This document shows, in pieces, positions 1 through 7,337 of a DNA stretch of 64,000 nucleotides (positions are counted from its first letter, which is position 1; every line of letters starts with the position of its first letter). The DNA lies in contig OZ220477.1 in NCBI GenBank assembly GCA_965116015.1, positions 372,001-436,000 of the forward strand, given 5' to 3'. A program made the position numbers and the translations under genes. Origin of the DNA: S5-327 sp965116015. GTDB taxonomy: Bacteria; Chloroflexota; Dehalococcoidia; Lucifugimonadales; Australimonadaceae. The notes under the pieces are model-generated. The model made no database searches and had not been told where the DNA came from. It saw only the letters and a list, made by a program, of their open reading frames with translations.

Positions 1-429
1 GGTGATGTTCGCGTTGAGCGCAAGGAGCGCGGCAGGGAGATCGGCTGCGGGGTCGGCGTGGGAGAGTGCGCCGCCGATGGTTCCCCGGTTACGGACCTGG
101 ATGTCGCCGACGGAGCTTGCAGTCTCGACGAGAAGGGGCGCGGCCGAGGCGATGATGCGGGAGCGTTCGATCTGGCGGTAGGTTGTCGTGGCGCCGATGG
201 CGATGGTTGGGGCTTTTGCCGGCGCGGCGGGGGTTCTGCTGACGCCGGAGAGGGCTTTGATTCGTCCGATGTCGATGATGTGCTCGGGCTGCACGAGGCG
301 CATCTTCATAGCGGGGACGAGGCTCATACCGCCGGCGAGCAGGCGGGCTTCGCCTTCGTGTTCGCGGAGGAGGCGGAGCGCTTCAGCGGCGTCGGCGGGG
401 GCGTGATAGGCGAATGCGGCGGGGATCAC
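1..429 (-). CDS. coxM: FAD-binding (medium) subunit of a molybdenum hydroxylase, partial
   Basis: CoxM-type flavin subunit of the xanthine dehydrogenase / aerobic CO dehydrogenase family. It relays electrons from the molybdenum subunit through FAD. Reading leftwards from a GTG at 429, 143 codons are present. They show the FAD-site motif AGGMSLVPAMKMRL, then IGATTTY and QVRNRGTIGGALSHADPAAD, all typical of the family. The gene runs off the left edge, so roughly half of a normal 280-residue subunit is missing. The GTG overlaps the TGA of the upstream CoxS gene (GTGA, 426-429), which indicates translational coupling. The Mo-binding large subunit is not in the window, so the substrate (CO, aldehyde, purine or aromatic) cannot be told. 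Confidence 0.88.
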   Translation of the reverse strand, partial: MIPAAFAYHAPADAAEALRLLREHEGEARLLAGGMSLVPAMKMRLVQPEHIIDIGRIKALSGVSRTPAAPAKAPTIAIGATTTYRQIERSRIIASAAPLLVETASSVGDIQVRNRGTIGGALSHADPAADLPAALLALNANIT

Positions 430-896
430 GGGCGAGGCTCCATAGCGTCGGCGGCGGCGAGGGCTGAGGCGACGATGTTCTGGTAGCCGGTGCAGCGGCA
501 CATATTGCCGCTGAGGGCGGCGCGGACTTCGGGGTCGGTTGGTCGGGGGTTGCGGCGGAGGAATTCGTGGAGGGTCATCACCATTCCGGGGGTGCAGAAT
601 CCGCACTGGAGGCCGTGTTGCTCGTGGAAGGCTTGCTGGATGGGGTGGAGGCGGTCGCCGCTGGCGAGCCCTTCGATAGTTGTGATTCTGGAGCCGTTAG
701 CTTGGGCGGCGAATATAGCGCAGGATTTCACGGCGGCGCCGTTGAGGAGGACGGTGCACGCTCCGCACTGGCTGGTGTCGCATCCGATGTGGGTTCCGGT
801 GAGGCGCAGTTTTTCGCGGAGGAGGTCGACGAGGAGGTCGCGCGGTTCGACCTGCGCTGTGCGGCGTTTGCCGTTGACGGTGAGCGAGACGTTCAT
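426..896 (-). CDS. coxS: [2Fe-2S] small subunit of a molybdenum hydroxylase
   Basis: Iron-sulfur subunit of the xanthine dehydrogenase / CO dehydrogenase family, 156 residues, the usual length. The N-terminal plant-type ferredoxin domain has cluster ligands C39, C44, C47 and C59. The C-terminal helical domain has ligands C98, C101, C133 and C135 (QCGFCTPGM and MCRCTGY motifs). It carries electrons from the Mo site to FAD. It lies directly upstream of, and overlaps by 4 bases, the CoxM gene, so the two form an operon. The alcohol dehydrogenase gene ends only 12 bases upstream, so alcohol-to-aldehyde-to-acid oxidation by neighbouring products is a reasonable inference. Confidence 0.95.
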   Translation of the reverse strand: MNVSLTVNGKRRTAQVEPRDLLVDLLREKLRLTGTHIGCDTSQCGACTVLLNGAAVKSCAIFAAQANGSRITTIEGLASGDRLHPIQQAFHEQHGLQCGFCTPGMVMTLHEFLRRNPRPTDPEVRAALSGNMCRCTGYQNIVASALAAADAMEPRP

Positions 897-908
897 AGCG
901 GCACCTAG

Positions 909-2000
909 CTAGTTGAAGGTGATGACGCCTCGTCCGACGACGCCGCGGTCGAGTTCTTCGTAGGCTTCGTTGATCTGGTCGAGGGTGTATGTGCGGGTGA
1001 TGAGGCCGTCGACGTCGATCTGGCCGCGGTTGTAGAGGTTGGCCATTCGGTGGAAGTCGAGCGCGGGTCGGGAGGTTCCGTAGTAGGAGCCCTTGAGGGT
1101 TTTCTCCTGGCGGACGAGGGCGACGGGGTCGACGCCGGCGATTTCGCCGACGGGGGCGAGGCCGACGATGATTGCGGCGCCGCCCTTGCGCACGGAGTCG
1201 AACGCTTGCGTGACGGTTTCGGATGAGCCGTAGGCCTCGAAGGCGTAGTCTGCGCCGCCGTCGGTGAGGTCGCGGACGGCTTTCACGGGGTCGGCGCCGC
1301 GGGAGTTTATGGTGTCGGTGGCTCCGAATCTGGCGGCGAATTCGAGGGCGGCGTCGTTGATGTCGATGGCGATTATGCGGTTGGCGCCGGCGAGGCGGGC
1401 GCCCTGCACGATGTTGAGTCCGACGCCGCCGCAACCGATGACGGCGACGGCGCTGCCGGGCTCGACTTTGGCGTTGAAGAGGACGGAGCCTACGCCGGTG
1501 GTTACGCTGCAGCCGATAAGGGCGGCCTGGGGGAGAGGGAATGCGGGGTCGATTTTCACGCAGCCTGTTTCGGGGACGACGGATTGCTCTGCGAAGCAGG
1601 CTACTTTGCCCATATGGGCGAGGGGCTGGCCGTTGAGGCGGAGTCTTCGGGTACCGTCGAACATATTGGGGCCGGTGGCCATATGGGTGTCGCAGACGTT
1701 GGGCCGTCCGCTGAGGCAGGATCGGCAGTGGCCGCAGAAGGGGGCGAAGGCGAGTATGACGTGGTCGCCCGGGGCGACGCGGACGACGCCTTCGCCGATT
1801 TCCTCGACGATGGCTGATCCCTCGTGGCCCAAGACTGCGGGTGTTGGGATGAGGGCTTCGCCGCGCATGAAGTGGAGGTCGCTGCGGCAGACTCCGGCGG
1901 CGGCGATGCGGACGCGCACTTCGTGCGCTTTTGGAGGGTCGAGCTCGACCTCTTCGATGGCTAGCGGGTTGTTGGGTTCGACGAGAACGGCTGCTTTCAT
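909..2000 (-). CDS. Zinc-dependent alcohol dehydrogenase (MDR family)
   Basis: Medium-chain, zinc-dependent NAD(P) alcohol dehydrogenase, 363 residues, full length. Catalytic-zinc residues are visible at C38 and H59-E60. The structural-zinc cysteines are C89, C92, C95 and C103 (CGHCRSCLSGRPNVC). The Rossmann motif GCGGVGLNIVQGARLAGA is followed by the acidic IAIDIN, favouring NAD. The layout is closest to the class III / aryl-alcohol dehydrogenase branch, but the substrate cannot be read from the sequence. It is on the same strand as the CoxS gene, 12 bases away, and the SDR gene lies upstream, so co-expression is likely. Confidence 0.92.
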   Translation of the reverse strand: MKAAVLVEPNNPLAIEEVELDPPKAHEVRVRIAAAGVCRSDLHFMRGEALIPTPAVLGHEGSAIVEEIGEGVVRVAPGDHVILAFAPFCGHCRSCLSGRPNVCDTHMATGPNMFDGTRRLRLNGQPLAHMGKVACFAEQSVVPETGCVKIDPAFPLPQAALIGCSVTTGVGSVLFNAKVEPGSAVAVIGCGGVGLNIVQGARLAGANRIIAIDINDAALEFAARFGATDTINSRGADPVKAVRDLTDGGADYAFEAYGSSETVTQAFDSVRKGGAAIIVGLAPVGEIAGVDPVALVRQEKTLKGSYYGTSRPALDFHRMANLYNRGQIDVDGLITRTYTLDQINEAYEELDRGVVGRGVITFN

Positions 2001-2132
2001 TGCGGGCTCCGGGGGAGGGGTTAGATGTGGCGGGGAGAGGCTATCACGGGTTTGCCGGCGGCGCTTGCCGCTTCTGGCATCGTCCCTGTGGGTTTGGGGG
2101 CTTCGGCATCTCTTGCGCGGACGGTTGGCGGT

Positions 2133-2954
2133 TCAGGCGCCGACGATGCCGCTGTGCTGCTGCTGGTCGAGGCGCTCGTAGGTTACGGGGGTTGTTACGA
2201 GGAGGCCTGCGTCGACGGGGAGGACTACGCCGGTGATCCATCGGGCTTCGTCGCTGGCGAGGAAGACTGCGGCCCAGGCGACATCCCATGCTGCGCCCTC
2301 GGTGCGGAGGGGGGCGGCGTTCTTGCGGATCTGGCGGAGGTTGTCGTCCATACGGGGGGCGACCATTGGGCTGTAGATGAGGCCTGGGGCGATGCAGTTT
2401 ACGCGTACGCCGTCTGGGCCGTGGTCGGCGGCCATTGATCGGGTGAGGCCGACAACTGCGGCTTTGGATGCGGTGTAGGGGGCGCTGCTGTTCGCGCGGA
2501 GGCCGGCAATGGAGGATATGTTGATGATGGAGCCGCCCCCGCTCTTGATCATTTCGGGGATGGCGTACTTGGATGCGAGGACGATGCTCTTGACGTTGAC
2601 GGACATGATGTGGTCCCACTGGGCCTCGGTTACCTCGGTTACGCTGGCGCGGGTGGAGACGCCCACGTTGTTGTGGAGGATGTCGAGGCGTCCGTAGCGC
2701 TCGACGGCTGTTCGCGCGATGGCCTGGCAGTCGGCGGCGCTGGTTACGTCGGCGGCGATGCTGGAGGCTGCGCCTCCTTCGGCCTCGATAGCGGCTTGTG
2801 TTTCTCTTGCGCGTTCGAGCTCGTTGTCGACGAGGAGGACGCTGGCGCCTTCGCGGGCGAACAGGATGGCCGCGGCCTTGCCGTTGCCGACTCCGGGGCC
2901 GCTGGAGCCGGCTCCGGCAACGATCGCCACTTTGCCTGCAAGCCTATCGGTCAT
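2133..2954 (-). CDS. Short-chain dehydrogenase/reductase
   Basis: Classical SDR of about 273 residues. The dinucleotide motif is a variant (AGAGSSGPGVGNG, residues 13-25) with a longer glycine loop than the usual TGxxxGIG. HNNVG follows, then the catalytic Ser in NISSIAG and YTASK (Tyr and Lys). The C-terminal tail after VTTPVTYERL is short and Gln/His-rich. The start is the ATG at 2954, preceded by AAGGAGA at good spacing. This ATG overlaps the TGA of the 73-residue gene upstream (ATGA), so translation is coupled. The substrate is unknown; the neighbourhood suggests secondary alcohols or cis-diols from aromatic degradation. Confidence 0.92.
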   Translation of the reverse strand: MTDRLAGKVAIVAGAGSSGPGVGNGKAAAILFAREGASVLLVDNELERARETQAAIEAEGGAASSIAADVTSAADCQAIARTAVERYGRLDILHNNVGVSTRASVTEVTEAQWDHIMSVNVKSIVLASKYAIPEMIKSGGGSIINISSIAGLRANSSAPYTASKAAVVGLTRSMAADHGPDGVRVNCIAPGLIYSPMVAPRMDDNLRQIRKNAAPLRTEGAAWDVAWAAVFLASDEARWITGVVLPVDAGLLVTTPVTYERLDQQQHSGIVGA

Positions 2955-3172
2955 ACGCGCTGTTCTCCTTTGTTCTGCTCGTTCTGCTCGTTGCCGCGGG
3001 CCGCGTAGTCGCCGACAAGGAGCTCGGACATCTCGGCGACGCGGCCTTCGAACACTCTGCCCTCTATGGAGGACTCGACGGTGGCGCGCCATCCGTCCGC
3101 TATCTTGCGGAGGCGTATGGTGAGATGTCCGTCGCGGACTACGATTTCGTCGGCGGATTCGGGCCATTGCAT
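2951..3172 (-). CDS. Small protein coupled to the SDR gene
   Basis: A 73-residue protein that I do not recognise. It is mixed alpha/beta by composition (stretch DEIVVRDGHLTIRLRKIADG) and has no membrane segment or cysteine. Its TGA overlaps the ATG of the SDR gene by 4 bases, a typical operon arrangement. Its downstream part carries the SDR ribosome-binding site. Codon use matches neighbouring minus-strand genes, which supports real coding. It could be a small regulatory or structural partner of the SDR, or simply a hitchhiker; no function can be assigned. Confidence 0.6.
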   Translation of the reverse strand: MQWPESADEIVVRDGHLTIRLRKIADGWRATVESSIEGRVFEGRVAEMSELLVGDYAARGNEQNEQNKGEQRV

Positions 3173-3219
3173 AGTTTCCTCATCGCAGGCGGCCGCGCTG
3201 GGGCTTTGGGGTCTTTCGG

Positions 3220-4485
3220 TTATGCGCTTTCAGGTTTCAGGTTCCCGGCGCCGTATTCTTCCGCGATGGGGACCTGGCGGGTTAGCCGCACGTCCTTGCC
3301 TGTTCGCGAGGATTCCATAATGGCGGTTATCAGCTCGAGGGTGGCCATTCCCCAGCGGCCGTCGTGGTAGACGGGGGCTCCGTTGCGGACGGCGTTGTAG
3401 AGTTCCATGAGGTCTTCGCGGCCGGCCTGGTAGCGGGAGGTTGCGAATGGGCGGTCTTCGATTCCGCCGTCTTTGTAGACGTAGAGGCCGTAGCGGGATT
3501 GGCGGAGGTCGCCGCGTTCGCAGGAGGCGATGAGGATGCCGAGGTTGGCTGGCCTCCAGGGGGGAGTTTCTTTGGGGGCTTCGCGCCAGAAGCGGCGCTC
3601 GTGGTCGGAGCCGATGCGGAGCGAGTCTTTCGCCTGGAATTCGTTGCGGGAGCCGGCTTTGAGTTCGGCGCGGATGCGGATGCGGTCGTCGTGGGTGTAG
3701 CCTTCGATGAGTCCGCGGCCTTGTTCGTCGCTCCAGGGGGTGAGGTCGGCGGTCATAGAGTAGCCGTAGCCGTTGTTTGTGACGGTTGCGGTGGCGCCGT
3801 TTTCGAATTCCATAAAGGCGGAGTAGTAGCCGACGGCGCCGCGTTCCGGCCACCACTTTCCTGTTGTTCCGCGGATGGAGGCGACCATGCCGCCGCCCAG
3901 GAGGCGGAGGCTGTCGAGCTGGTGTGGGCCTTGGCGGTAGAGCACGCCGCCGCCGAGGGATTCGTCGAGTTCTTCGGGTTGCCTGGCCTGGAGCATCCAG
4001 TCGGTGAATGCCCAGTTGTTGAGGGCTTTGAGGGGGCCGAGCTCGCCGGATTGGATGATGCGGCGCATCTCCATAACGGGGGGACTGAAGCCGAGGGTGT
4101 GTCCGCAGAGGAGTTTGACGTTGTTGCGGTCGGCAGCTTCGACCATTGCTTCGGCCTCGCGCATATCGAGGGCCATGGGTTTTTCGGAGACGATGTGTTT
4201 GCCGGAGTTGGCGGCGAGGACGGCGTGGGGGCTGTGCCAGTTGTTGGGGGTCGCGATCCAGACGGCTTCGACGTCGGGGTCGGCGCAGAGGGCTTCGGCG
4301 GCGTCGTAGACGCGGGCTTCGGGGAAGCGAGCCTGGAAGGCCTGGCGGACGCGGGGGTTTGTGTCCGCCGCGGCCATAAGGTTGATCTCGTCGAGGGCTT
4401 CCATGTTGGGCATAATCTGGGTGGCGCCGACGCCGACGCCGATGATGGCCATGTTGAGGGGTTTGACTGGCTGGGGGGTGGACAT
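3220..4485 (-). CDS. Gfo/Idh/MocA family oxidoreductase
   Basis: NAD(P)-dependent oxidoreductase of 421 residues. The N-terminal Rossmann fold has the motif GVGVGATQIMPNM, where the last Gly of GxGxxG is replaced. ATPNNWHSPHAVLAA and the signature SEKPMALDMREAEAM follow, holding the conserved Lys and Pro. The C-terminal domain has GGGVLYRQGPHQLDSLRLLG, with the conserved Asp and His of the family active site. Members act on sugars, inositols, dihydrodiols or, in catabolic islands, phthalates. The final about 70 residues (TSRYQAGREDLMELYNAVRNG) are typical of the longer Gfo/Idh branch. It sits between the 73-residue gene and the bicupin gene. A homologue of similar layout occurs at 11895-13121. 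Confidence 0.92.
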   Translation of the reverse strand: MSTPQPVKPLNMAIIGVGVGATQIMPNMEALDEINLMAAADTNPRVRQAFQARFPEARVYDAAEALCADPDVEAVWIATPNNWHSPHAVLAANSGKHIVSEKPMALDMREAEAMVEAADRNNVKLLCGHTLGFSPPVMEMRRIIQSGELGPLKALNNWAFTDWMLQARQPEELDESLGGGVLYRQGPHQLDSLRLLGGGMVASIRGTTGKWWPERGAVGYYSAFMEFENGATATVTNNGYGYSMTADLTPWSDEQGRGLIEGYTHDDRIRIRAELKAGSRNEFQAKDSLRIGSDHERRFWREAPKETPPWRPANLGILIASCERGDLRQSRYGLYVYKDGGIEDRPFATSRYQAGREDLMELYNAVRNGAPVYHDGRWGMATLELITAIMESSRTGKDVRLTRQVPIAEEYGAGNLKPESA

Positions 4486-4537
4486 TGTTGTCTCCGGGGG
4501 TTTCCGTGGAGGCGGGGCGGGGAGATGGGGTTTCGGG

Positions 4538-5593
4538 TTAGGCGATGGCGCCGACGATTTCCTGGGCGGGGACTGGCTGTTCGCGGTAGAGTCCCATTGC
4601 CTCGATGATGGGGAGGTCGCTCATTGAGAAGAGGACGGCGTCGTCGCGGGAGTTGGTTCCGTGCTCGTGGGGGAGCCATGAGGGGAGGACGAAGGTGTCG
4701 CCTTTAGTCCATTCGACGCGTTTGCCGTCGATGATGGAGAAGCCTTGTCCTTTGGCGGCGTGGTAGACGACGCTGGAGGTGTGGCGGTGGGCGGCGGTGC
4801 GTGATCCTGGGGCGAGGCGCTGTAGCTTGAGGGCGAGGGTTGGCATAGTGTGGCCGCCGGTTACGGGGTTGGAGTATTCCATAATCACGCCGTCGTAGGG
4901 GTCTTCTTCGCCGTAGCCGAGGAGGGCGCCGTAGGCGTCGTTCCAGCGGTAGGTAATCGGGAGCGCGCCGCCGACCATGTCTTTGAGTTTGGGGCGCATT
5001 AGGCCGTTGCCGATGGAGGCGTTGGTGAATCCGACGGGTTTGGTTACGGGCTGGACGTCTTCGGGGAATGGCTCCTGGAACATGGCGTCGAAGTAGCCGA
5101 CCATGGGGGCGTCGAGGCAGTCGAGCCAGATGACGGGTTTGTCTTCGGGGTTGTTGTGGTCGTGCCAGGCCCAGCTTGGGGTGAGGACGAGGTCGCCCTC
5201 TTGCATACGGAAGCGTTCGCCGTCCTGGACGGTGAAGGCGCCTTCGCCTTCGATGACGAACCGTATGGCGGCTGCTGTGTGTCGGTGGGCTTCGGCGATC
5301 TCGCCTGGCCAGACGATCTGCACTGCGGCAGACATTGTTTTGGTTGCGCCGGCGAGGGGGTTTTTGAGTCCGGGGTTGCGCATTGTGAGGGCGCGCCGGA
5401 ATCCCTGGCCTTTGAGGCTTGGGAGGTCGCCCGCTTGCATAGCGAGATCGCGCATTTTCTCCCAGCGCCACACGTGGGGGGCGAGTCTGGGGCGCTCGGG
5501 GGGGTTTGCGTGCATTACCCAGAGGGGGTTGATGTTCTCGTTGTCGAGTTCCTGGTGGAAAGCTCGCTCGCTCTCGGGCATTGTCCAGGGCAT
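4538..5593 (-). CDS. Gentisate 1,2-dioxygenase-like bicupin
   Basis: Two-cupin protein of 351 residues resembling gentisate 1,2-dioxygenase, the Fe(II) enzyme that opens gentisate to maleylpyruvate. The N-terminal cupin has AEAHRHTAAAIRFVIEGEG, then LTPSWAWHDHNN. The C-terminal cupin has HRHTSSVVYHAAKGQG and VLPSWLPHEH. Both keep the HxH and distal His ligands. The opening PLWVMHANPPERPRLAPHVW is characteristic of gentisate or 1-hydroxy-2-naphthoate dioxygenases. The ATG at 5593 is chosen because family homology begins there; a longer reading frame upstream only shadows the hydrolase gene. The next gene upstream encodes the hydrolase expected for the ring-cleavage product, which supports the assignment. 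Salicylate or hydroxynaphthoate are alternative substrates. Confidence 0.85.
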   Translation of the reverse strand: MPWTMPESERAFHQELDNENINPLWVMHANPPERPRLAPHVWRWEKMRDLAMQAGDLPSLKGQGFRRALTMRNPGLKNPLAGATKTMSAAVQIVWPGEIAEAHRHTAAAIRFVIEGEGAFTVQDGERFRMQEGDLVLTPSWAWHDHNNPEDKPVIWLDCLDAPMVGYFDAMFQEPFPEDVQPVTKPVGFTNASIGNGLMRPKLKDMVGGALPITYRWNDAYGALLGYGEEDPYDGVIMEYSNPVTGGHTMPTLALKLQRLAPGSRTAAHRHTSSVVYHAAKGQGFSIIDGKRVEWTKGDTFVLPSWLPHEHGTNSRDDAVLFSMSDLPIIEAMGLYREQPVPAQEIVGAIA

Positions 5594-5646
5594 AGCGTTG
5601 CTCCTTTCGGTTCCAGAGGAGGCGGTTGCGGTTCGGAGTCGCCCGG

Positions 5647-6501
5647 TTACTCTCGGGCCTCGGCGCGGGCGGAGAGTTCGCCCACTTCGCTGATGTTGAT
5701 GGTTACGAGGTCGCCGGGAGTCAGGGGGCCGACTCCCTCGGGGGTTCCGGTGAAGACGAGGTCGCCGGGCTCCATACGGGCGACCCAGGACATATTGGCG
5801 ATCTGGTTCTTGCAGTCGACGATCATATCTTTGGTGAATGCGTGCTGGCGTAGTTCTTCGTTGACCCAGAGGTTGATTTCGAGGTTCTGGGGGTTCGGGA
5901 CTTCGTCGGCGGTTACGATGCAGGAGCCGATGGGGGCGAAGGTGTCGAAGGACTTGCGTTTGCTGCGGTCTTCGGGGCCGCGGACGGTGATGTCGAGGCC
6001 GCAGGTGTAGCCGAACACGTGGTCGAGGGCTTGGTCGACGGGTATCTGGGCGCCGCCTTTGCCGATGACGATGACGAGTTCGGATTCGTGGTGGATGACG
6101 CGGTCGGGGTAGGGGAGTTGTATGGGGTCGTTCGGGCCGGAGACGGCGCTGGAGGCTTTGAGGAACATTCCCTGGTCGGAGGCGACCTGGGGGGCGGAGC
6201 CGCTCCAGGGGCTGTTCTGCATTTCGTTGTGGTGGGCTTTGTAGTTCACGGGCTGGGCGTAGATTTTGCGGGGGGCAGGGACTGGGGGCAGCAGGCGGAC
6301 GGAGGGGAGCGGGACGGCTGCGCCGTCGGAGGCGAGCTGTTCGGCTTGGGGGCGGAGGGCGTTCCATCGCTCGATGAGGAGCAGCATGCGCAGGGGTTTG
6401 AATTCGGCGGGGAGTTCTGGCAGGAGGGGGGTGATGTCGACTACGGCGTCGTTCGGGGCGAGGACGCCGATCTGGTAATCGTCGAAGCTGACCAGGCGCA
6501 T
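5647..6501 (-). CDS. Fumarylacetoacetate hydrolase family protein (probable acylpyruvase)
   Basis: FAH-fold hydrolase of 284 residues. It shows the metal-binding pattern HHESELVIVIGKG, then the GYTCGLDITVRG and KSFDTFAPIGS loops and the closing GDLVFTGTPEGVGPL, all hallmarks of FahA-type acylpyruvases and maleyl/fumarylpyruvate hydrolases. It is transcribed ahead of the gentisate-dioxygenase-like gene (53 bases apart), so hydrolysis of maleylpyruvate or fumarylpyruvate to pyruvate plus a C4 acid is the likely role. The start ATG at 6501 is followed at once by the family's MRLVSFDD opening. Related isomerases and decarboxylases (HpaG type) share the fold and are the alternative. Confidence 0.9.
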   Translation of the reverse strand: MRLVSFDDYQIGVLAPNDAVVDITPLLPELPAEFKPLRMLLLIERWNALRPQAEQLASDGAAVPLPSVRLLPPVPAPRKIYAQPVNYKAHHNEMQNSPWSGSAPQVASDQGMFLKASSAVSGPNDPIQLPYPDRVIHHESELVIVIGKGGAQIPVDQALDHVFGYTCGLDITVRGPEDRSKRKSFDTFAPIGSCIVTADEVPNPQNLEINLWVNEELRQHAFTKDMIVDCKNQIANMSWVARMEPGDLVFTGTPEGVGPLTPGDLVTINISEVGELSARAEARE

Positions 6502-6621
6502 TGGCGTTCTCCTGTGGCGGGCATGCTCGGGGCGACAGTATCACTGGGCGTTGGGGTGGTCAAAAGAGCGGGGTCTTGCTTGGTTGCGGAGGCGCAGGCG
6601 GGCGCTTCGTTCCGGGGGGCT

Positions 6622-7236
6622 TTAGTGTAGCGGGGAGAAGGGGGCGGGGATCATGTGGCGCACGAGTTGATGGACGGCGCGGGCTTCGGTGTGTGGGGGC
6701 CAGACGCCTTGCGAGACGTAGATGCTGCGGAGTTCGTCGCGGTGCGCCCAGTCGCGGTAGGGCCAGAGTTGGTACCAGCGGTTGAGTTGTCCGAGTTCGC
6801 TTGCGAAGAAGCAGCCTGGGGAGAGTTCGAGGCGCTTGGGGGCTTGGGCGGTGAATTCTTCCATTACGCTTCGGAGGGAGCCGGAGGGGTAGGTGTACAT
6901 ACGGAGTTCGTAGAGGCCTCCCCATTCGCGTGGTCCGTCGAGGGGGTCGTTGATGGGGGATGGGGCGAGGATGTCGCTTTCCATTGAGACGATGAATTCG
7001 GTGAGGTCGGGGGGCCAGGCTCGGCTTGCGATCGCTTGGGCGCGGACGTCGGCGCGCTGCTGGAGGGATTCGTACGCCCATAGGTGGACGACTTGGTTGA
7101 GGGGGCCGATGTCGGTGCGCCAGAAGCCGACGAGGGGGGAGAGTTTCGCGCGTTCGTCGATTTTCTCGGCGAAGCGGCACTCGACTTCGGGGGCGGAGTT
7201 GGCTGTGAGGTTGTAGGTTCGGAGTTCGTAGAGCAT
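6622..7236 (-). CDS. NIPSNAP family protein
   Basis: 204-residue NIPSNAP-type protein made of two ferredoxin-like (dimeric alpha/beta barrel) repeats. The first begins MLYELRTYNL and the second GLYELRMYTYPSGS. Each ends with a Trp/Tyr-rich strand (VVHLWAYESL and WYQLWPYRDW). The family has no agreed biochemical role; in bacteria it often sits beside oxygenase or catabolic genes, as here. The start ATG at 7236 has AAGGAGG upstream with 8-base spacing. An apparent longer N-terminus is low-complexity and not supported. It probably begins the leftward catabolic transcription unit. Confidence 0.85.
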   Translation of the reverse strand: MLYELRTYNLTANSAPEVECRFAEKIDERAKLSPLVGFWRTDIGPLNQVVHLWAYESLQQRADVRAQAIASRAWPPDLTEFIVSMESDILAPSPINDPLDGPREWGGLYELRMYTYPSGSLRSVMEEFTAQAPKRLELSPGCFFASELGQLNRWYQLWPYRDWAHRDELRSIYVSQGVWPPHTEARAVHQLVRHMIPAPFSPLH

Positions 7237-7337
7237 TGGCGGGGCCTCCTTGGGGCGGTGTGGAGGGGGGGAGTTTAGCTTACCGGCTGGGGGTTCGCGC
7301 ACGGGGTTGGGTTGGGGGTTGTTCGCGGCGGGTGGTC

